Source of the DNA: a bacterium BMS3Bbin07
GTDB taxonomy: Bacteria; Nitrospirota; Thermodesulfovibrionia; Thermodesulfovibrionales; JdFR-85
Assembly (NCBI GenBank): GCA_002898135.1
Contig: BDTQ01000212.1
Span: 1 to 8,639 of the forward strand
Reading direction: 5' to 3'
Length of the DNA stretch: 8,639 nt
Shown here: one piece after another, positions 6,931 through 8,639 of the stretch
Position numbering within the stretch: the stretch's first letter is position 1
How the letters are laid out: each line of letters begins with the position of its first letter
Notes under the pieces: generated by a model
Database searches by the model: none
Told to the model about the DNA's origin: nothing
Seen by the model: the letters and a program-made list of their open reading frames with translations, nothing else
Program-made: the position numbers and the translations under genes

Positions 6931-8214
6931 TTATTCACCATCACTGGTCTTTGCATCACCTGTCTCAACCTTATCACTCTCACCCACTTCCCTGACAGCT
7001 TTTTGAAGTACAATATCAAGGGCCTTCTCCCTGACAATATTCTGCCTGAATCCACTCATGGCACCCTCATTCTTGAGGTACAAGTCTACGAAATTCTCCG
7101 GACTGAGATACATGCTGTTTGCTATCTCAACTATTCTCTTTTTCATCTCGTCTTCTGTAACTTCCACCTTCTCCTTCTCTGCAATCACATCAAGGAGTAT
7201 ATTGGCCTTGACATTCCTGACGGCCTGCTCTTTCAGATCCTCCCTCGCCTTTTCAACATCGAGTTCCGGGTCCTTCTTCTTCTCTTCAGCAACGAGCGCA
7301 TTAAGCTCCGACTCAAGGAGTGTCTCGGGGATATCAAACTCATTGTCCTTCACAAGCTGTTCAATAAGCTCGGCCTTCTGCCTGTTCTCAGACATCTCTT
7401 TCTTTACATTCTCAAGAGACTCCCTGACAGCTTCCTTCAGTTTTTCCAGGTCTTCATATCCAAGGCCCTTGGCAAATTCATCGTTCAGATCAGCCTTTTT
7501 TAATCTCTTCACCTCATTAATGCTCCCTTTAAGGGTGAGGGTCTTGCCACAGAAATTCTTATTCACATAATCATCGGGAAAGCTTGCTGTGACCTCAAAG
7601 GGCTCCCCTGCCTTCCTGCCTTTTAATGCCTCGGATATCTCCTGGGGAATGATATCACTGCCAATCTTGATAAACTGGCCTGTGACCTTCTGGTCCTCCT
7701 CGACAATCTCATAATCAACCACCACAAGGTCTCCATCAGAGATGGTATCATCAACCACTTCATATGTGGATTTCTCTGTCAGCAGACGTTTGGTGGTCTC
7801 CTCCACTTCCTCGTCCGTTACATCAACGGTCTCTTCTTTTACAGTATAACCCTCATACTTCAGGTCTTTTATCTCCGGCAGGAACTCTACTGTAAAGGTC
7901 ATCTTCAGGGGTGTTTTCCTCTTGAAATCGTATTCTTCAAAAACCGGAGCTGCAACAGGAAACAGGGCCTCCTCCTTGATCGCCATTACATAATACTCAG
8001 GGATCACCCGCTCAAGCACGTCCATCTCCACATCCTTACCAAATCTCCTCTCAAGCAGGGAAAGCGGGACCTTACCAGGCCTGAAACCCGGAATTTTCAT
8101 GGTTCTACCAAGATTCCTGAGTGCCTCTTCTATCTTATGCTCAAGAACATCAGCAGGTATCTCTACAACAAATTTCTTTTTAGTGGGATTAATATCCTCA
8201 ACAGTCTTCTGCAT
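6931..8214 (-). CDS. tig: trigger factor (ribosome-associated chaperone)
   Basis: 427 residues from the ATG at 8214. The N-terminal ribosome-binding domain (1-118) holds the signature GFRPGKVP at 43-50, which docks on L23 at the exit tunnel. The middle FKBP-like domain is about 158-236 (SDGDLVVVDYEI ... LTLKGSINEVK). The C-terminal helical chaperone domain follows, with an acidic tail. The middle domain is short and reads IGSDIIPQEISEAL where active relatives have a GSGxFIPGFE-type turn, so prolyl isomerase activity may be weak or lost; chaperone function does not need it. A TTG at 8232 would add six residues, but AGGAGG at 8219-8224 sits between the two starts and serves only the ATG. First gene of tig-clpP-clpX. 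Confidence 0.98.
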   Translation of the reverse strand: MQKTVEDINPTKKKFVVEIPADVLEHKIEEALRNLGRTMKIPGFRPGKVPLSLLERRFGKDVEMDVLERVIPEYYVMAIKEEALFPVAAPVFEEYDFKRKTPLKMTFTVEFLPEIKDLKYEGYTVKEETVDVTDEEVEETTKRLLTEKSTYEVVDDTISDGDLVVVDYEIVEEDQKVTGQFIKIGSDIIPQEISEALKGRKAGEPFEVTASFPDDYVNKNFCGKTLTLKGSINEVKRLKKADLNDEFAKGLGYEDLEKLKEAVRESLENVKKEMSENRQKAELIEQLVKDNEFDIPETLLESELNALVAEEKKKDPELDVEKAREDLKEQAVRNVKANILLDVIAEKEKVEVTEDEMKKRIVEIANSMYLSPENFVDLYLKNEGAMSGFRQNIVREKALDIVLQKAVREVGESDKVETGDAKTSDGE

Positions 8215-8218
8215 CTTG

Positions 8219-8224
8219 CCTCCT
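8219..8224 (-). promoter_or_regulatory. ribosome-binding site that fixes the tig start
   Basis: AGGAGG on the minus strand, 4 nt before the ATG at 8214. It lies downstream of the alternative TTG at 8232, which it therefore excludes as the main start. Confidence 0.8.
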
Positions 8225-8246
8225 GCAAACAATATTTTATCTTTTA

Positions 8247-8275
8247 ATTTAAAAATATACGGGTATATTTGTCAA
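8247..8275 (-). promoter_or_regulatory. sigma-70 type promoter of tig-clpP-clpX
   Basis: A perfect TTGACA (8275-8270, minus strand) is followed after 17 nt by TTAAAT (8252-8247; four of six to TATAAT). The region around it is strongly A/T-rich. The predicted start is near 8240, about 25 nt before the tig ATG. The spacer is almost wholly occupied by an inverted repeat (8253-8270), which would place a bound repressor directly over the polymerase site. Confidence 0.55.
8253..8270. promoter_or_regulatory. perfect 8-2-8 palindrome, operator candidate for tig operon
   Basis: AAATATAC, GG, GTATATTT: two perfect 8-bp arms around a 2-bp centre, lying between the -35 and -10 boxes of the tig promoter candidate. 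It does not match the CIRCE element (TTAGCACTC-N9-GAGTGCTAA) or a CtsR site. The half-site AAATATAC recurs once at 6230-6237 in the clpP-clpX gap. The cognate regulator is unknown, and A/T-rich palindromes can arise by chance. Confidence 0.4.
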
Positions 8276-8390
8276 TTTCAGGAATATCCCGAAATCCTTA
8301 CAACCGAAAATCTACAGGTTCCGAAGGGACTCCCGGGCAGGGTTTGAGCAGATTTAAAGCTTCGCCTCCATGCAAGAAAACAAAGGTTTT

Positions 8391-8427
8391 ATCAAAATCA
8401 AAGGAGGACCTTTCAGAGAAGGCCTCC
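8391..8427 (-). terminator. intrinsic terminator of the EF-G gene
   Basis: On the minus strand, GGAGGCCTT (8427-8419), loop CTCTGA (8418-8413), AAGGTCCTCC (8412-8403) with one unpaired base, then TTTGATTTTGAT. The stem lies about 20 nt after the EF-G stop at 8448. The T tract is interrupted but adequate. It separates EF-G from the tig operon, which has its own promoter candidate. Confidence 0.7.
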
Positions 8428-8438
8428 GCCTGCAGGCG
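8427..8438. repeat. 12-bp GC-rich palindrome next to terminator
   Basis: CGCCTGCAGGCG is a perfect 12-bp palindrome between the EF-G stop and the terminator stem, sharing one base with the stem. In RNA it could form only a very short hairpin. It may be part of a repeated extragenic element or chance. Confidence 0.3.
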
Positions 8439-8447
8439 TACTGCCTT

Positions 8448-8639
8448 TTATTCCTTACCTGGTTCTTTTTCCGCCTTTCTCTCTTCAATAAGCTTCTGTG
8501 CAATGTGACCGGGCACATCTTCATAGTGAGAAAACTCCATGGAGTATATCCCCCTGCCGGAGGTAAGACTATGCAGCTGGTTGGCATATGTAAGCATCTC
8601 CGCCATGGGAACAAGGGCTGTTATCTTCTGGTTTCCCCC
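8448..8639 (-). CDS. fusA: elongation factor G family GTPase, C-terminal fragment
   Basis: The last 63 codons of an EF-G; the gene enters from the right edge. The translation contains ITALVPMAEMLTYANQLHSL, then TSGRGIYSMEFSHYEDVP. This is EF-G domain V: the PLxxMxxYxxxLRSxTxGRGxxxMxFxHYxxVP pattern that closes translocases. A helix (GHIAQKLIEERKAEK) and a short tail ending EPGKE follow. The frame is the minus-strand one whose codons end at 8639; a shorter open frame over 8354-8614 on the same strand is only its shadow. The MEFSHYE wording resembles the second, EF-G2/FusA-like group rather than the str-operon fusA, but the GTPase domain is outside the window, so the subtype is open. Terminator at 8391-8427. 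Confidence 0.9.
   Translation of the reverse strand, partial: GGNQKITALVPMAEMLTYANQLHSLTSGRGIYSMEFSHYEDVPGHIAQKLIEERKAEKEPGKE

Noticed and set aside
7058..7570. 170-codon Ser/Phe-rich plus-strand open frame.
   Set aside because: Antisense to tig; composition is the mirror of Lys/Glu-rich coding on the other strand.
8269..8508. Plus-strand open frame across the tig-EF-G gap.
   Set aside because: No ribosome site, crosses the terminator and runs antisense to EF-G; low-complexity sequence without family resemblance.
8354..8614. 86-codon minus-strand open frame at the right end.
   Set aside because: Out-of-frame shadow of the EF-G C-terminus, which is read in a neighbouring frame with clear domain V homology.

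Overview
This window is a compact housekeeping stretch of a bacterial chromosome. It holds translation, ribosome maturation and protein quality control genes. I see no transposase, phage gene, CRISPR array, tRNA or rRNA. The protein style is that of a diderm, non-enterobacterial lineage: a 760-residue IF-2 with two IF2_N modules, a DUF721 (DciA-like) protein, a four-cysteine L28 and an EF-G of the 'TYANQL...SHYEDVP' type. Nitrospirota or a deltaproteobacterial relative is my best guess, inferred from style only and not proven.

Layout. (1) Bases 1-2067, minus strand: rpmB, DUF503 (ylxP), rbfA, nrnA and the first 26 codons of truB, read leftwards. rbfA/nrnA overlap by 20 nt and nrnA/truB by 4 nt (ATGA), so at least DUF503-rbfA-nrnA-truB looks like one operon for ribosome/tRNA maturation and RNA turnover. 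The rpmB-DUF503 gap holds the most unexpected feature, a 97-nt element. A perfect 12-bp inverted repeat closes over two further hairpins, and its 3' arm runs into the DUF503 start codon. (2) Bases 2068-2184: a 117-bp divergent control region. A good rpmB promoter and a weaker infB promoter share essentially the same -10 hexamer. (3) Bases 2185-4937, plus strand: infB and a DUF721 gene. (4) Bases 4952-8214, minus strand: tig-clpP-clpX (trigger factor, ClpP peptidase, ClpX unfoldase), converging on DUF721 with a 14-bp gap. A promoter candidate in front of tig carries a perfect 8-2-8 palindrome in its spacer. (5) Bases 8448-8639, minus strand: the last 63 codons of an EF-G type GTPase, followed by an intrinsic terminator.

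How the genes work together. infB (initiation), EF-G (translocation), rpmB (50S protein), rbfA (30S maturation) and truB (tRNA U55) all serve translation. nrnA recycles short RNA fragments and pAp. tig, clpP and clpX handle nascent-chain folding and regulated proteolysis. DUF721 may act in replication as a DciA-like DnaB loader. The common nusA-infB-ylxP-rbfA-truB type order is broken here: infB is inverted, and rpmB plus the structured element stand before ylxP.

No clear new gene system is present. The points most worth checking are the 97-nt element before DUF503, the tig operator-like palindrome and the overlapping rpmB/infB promoters.
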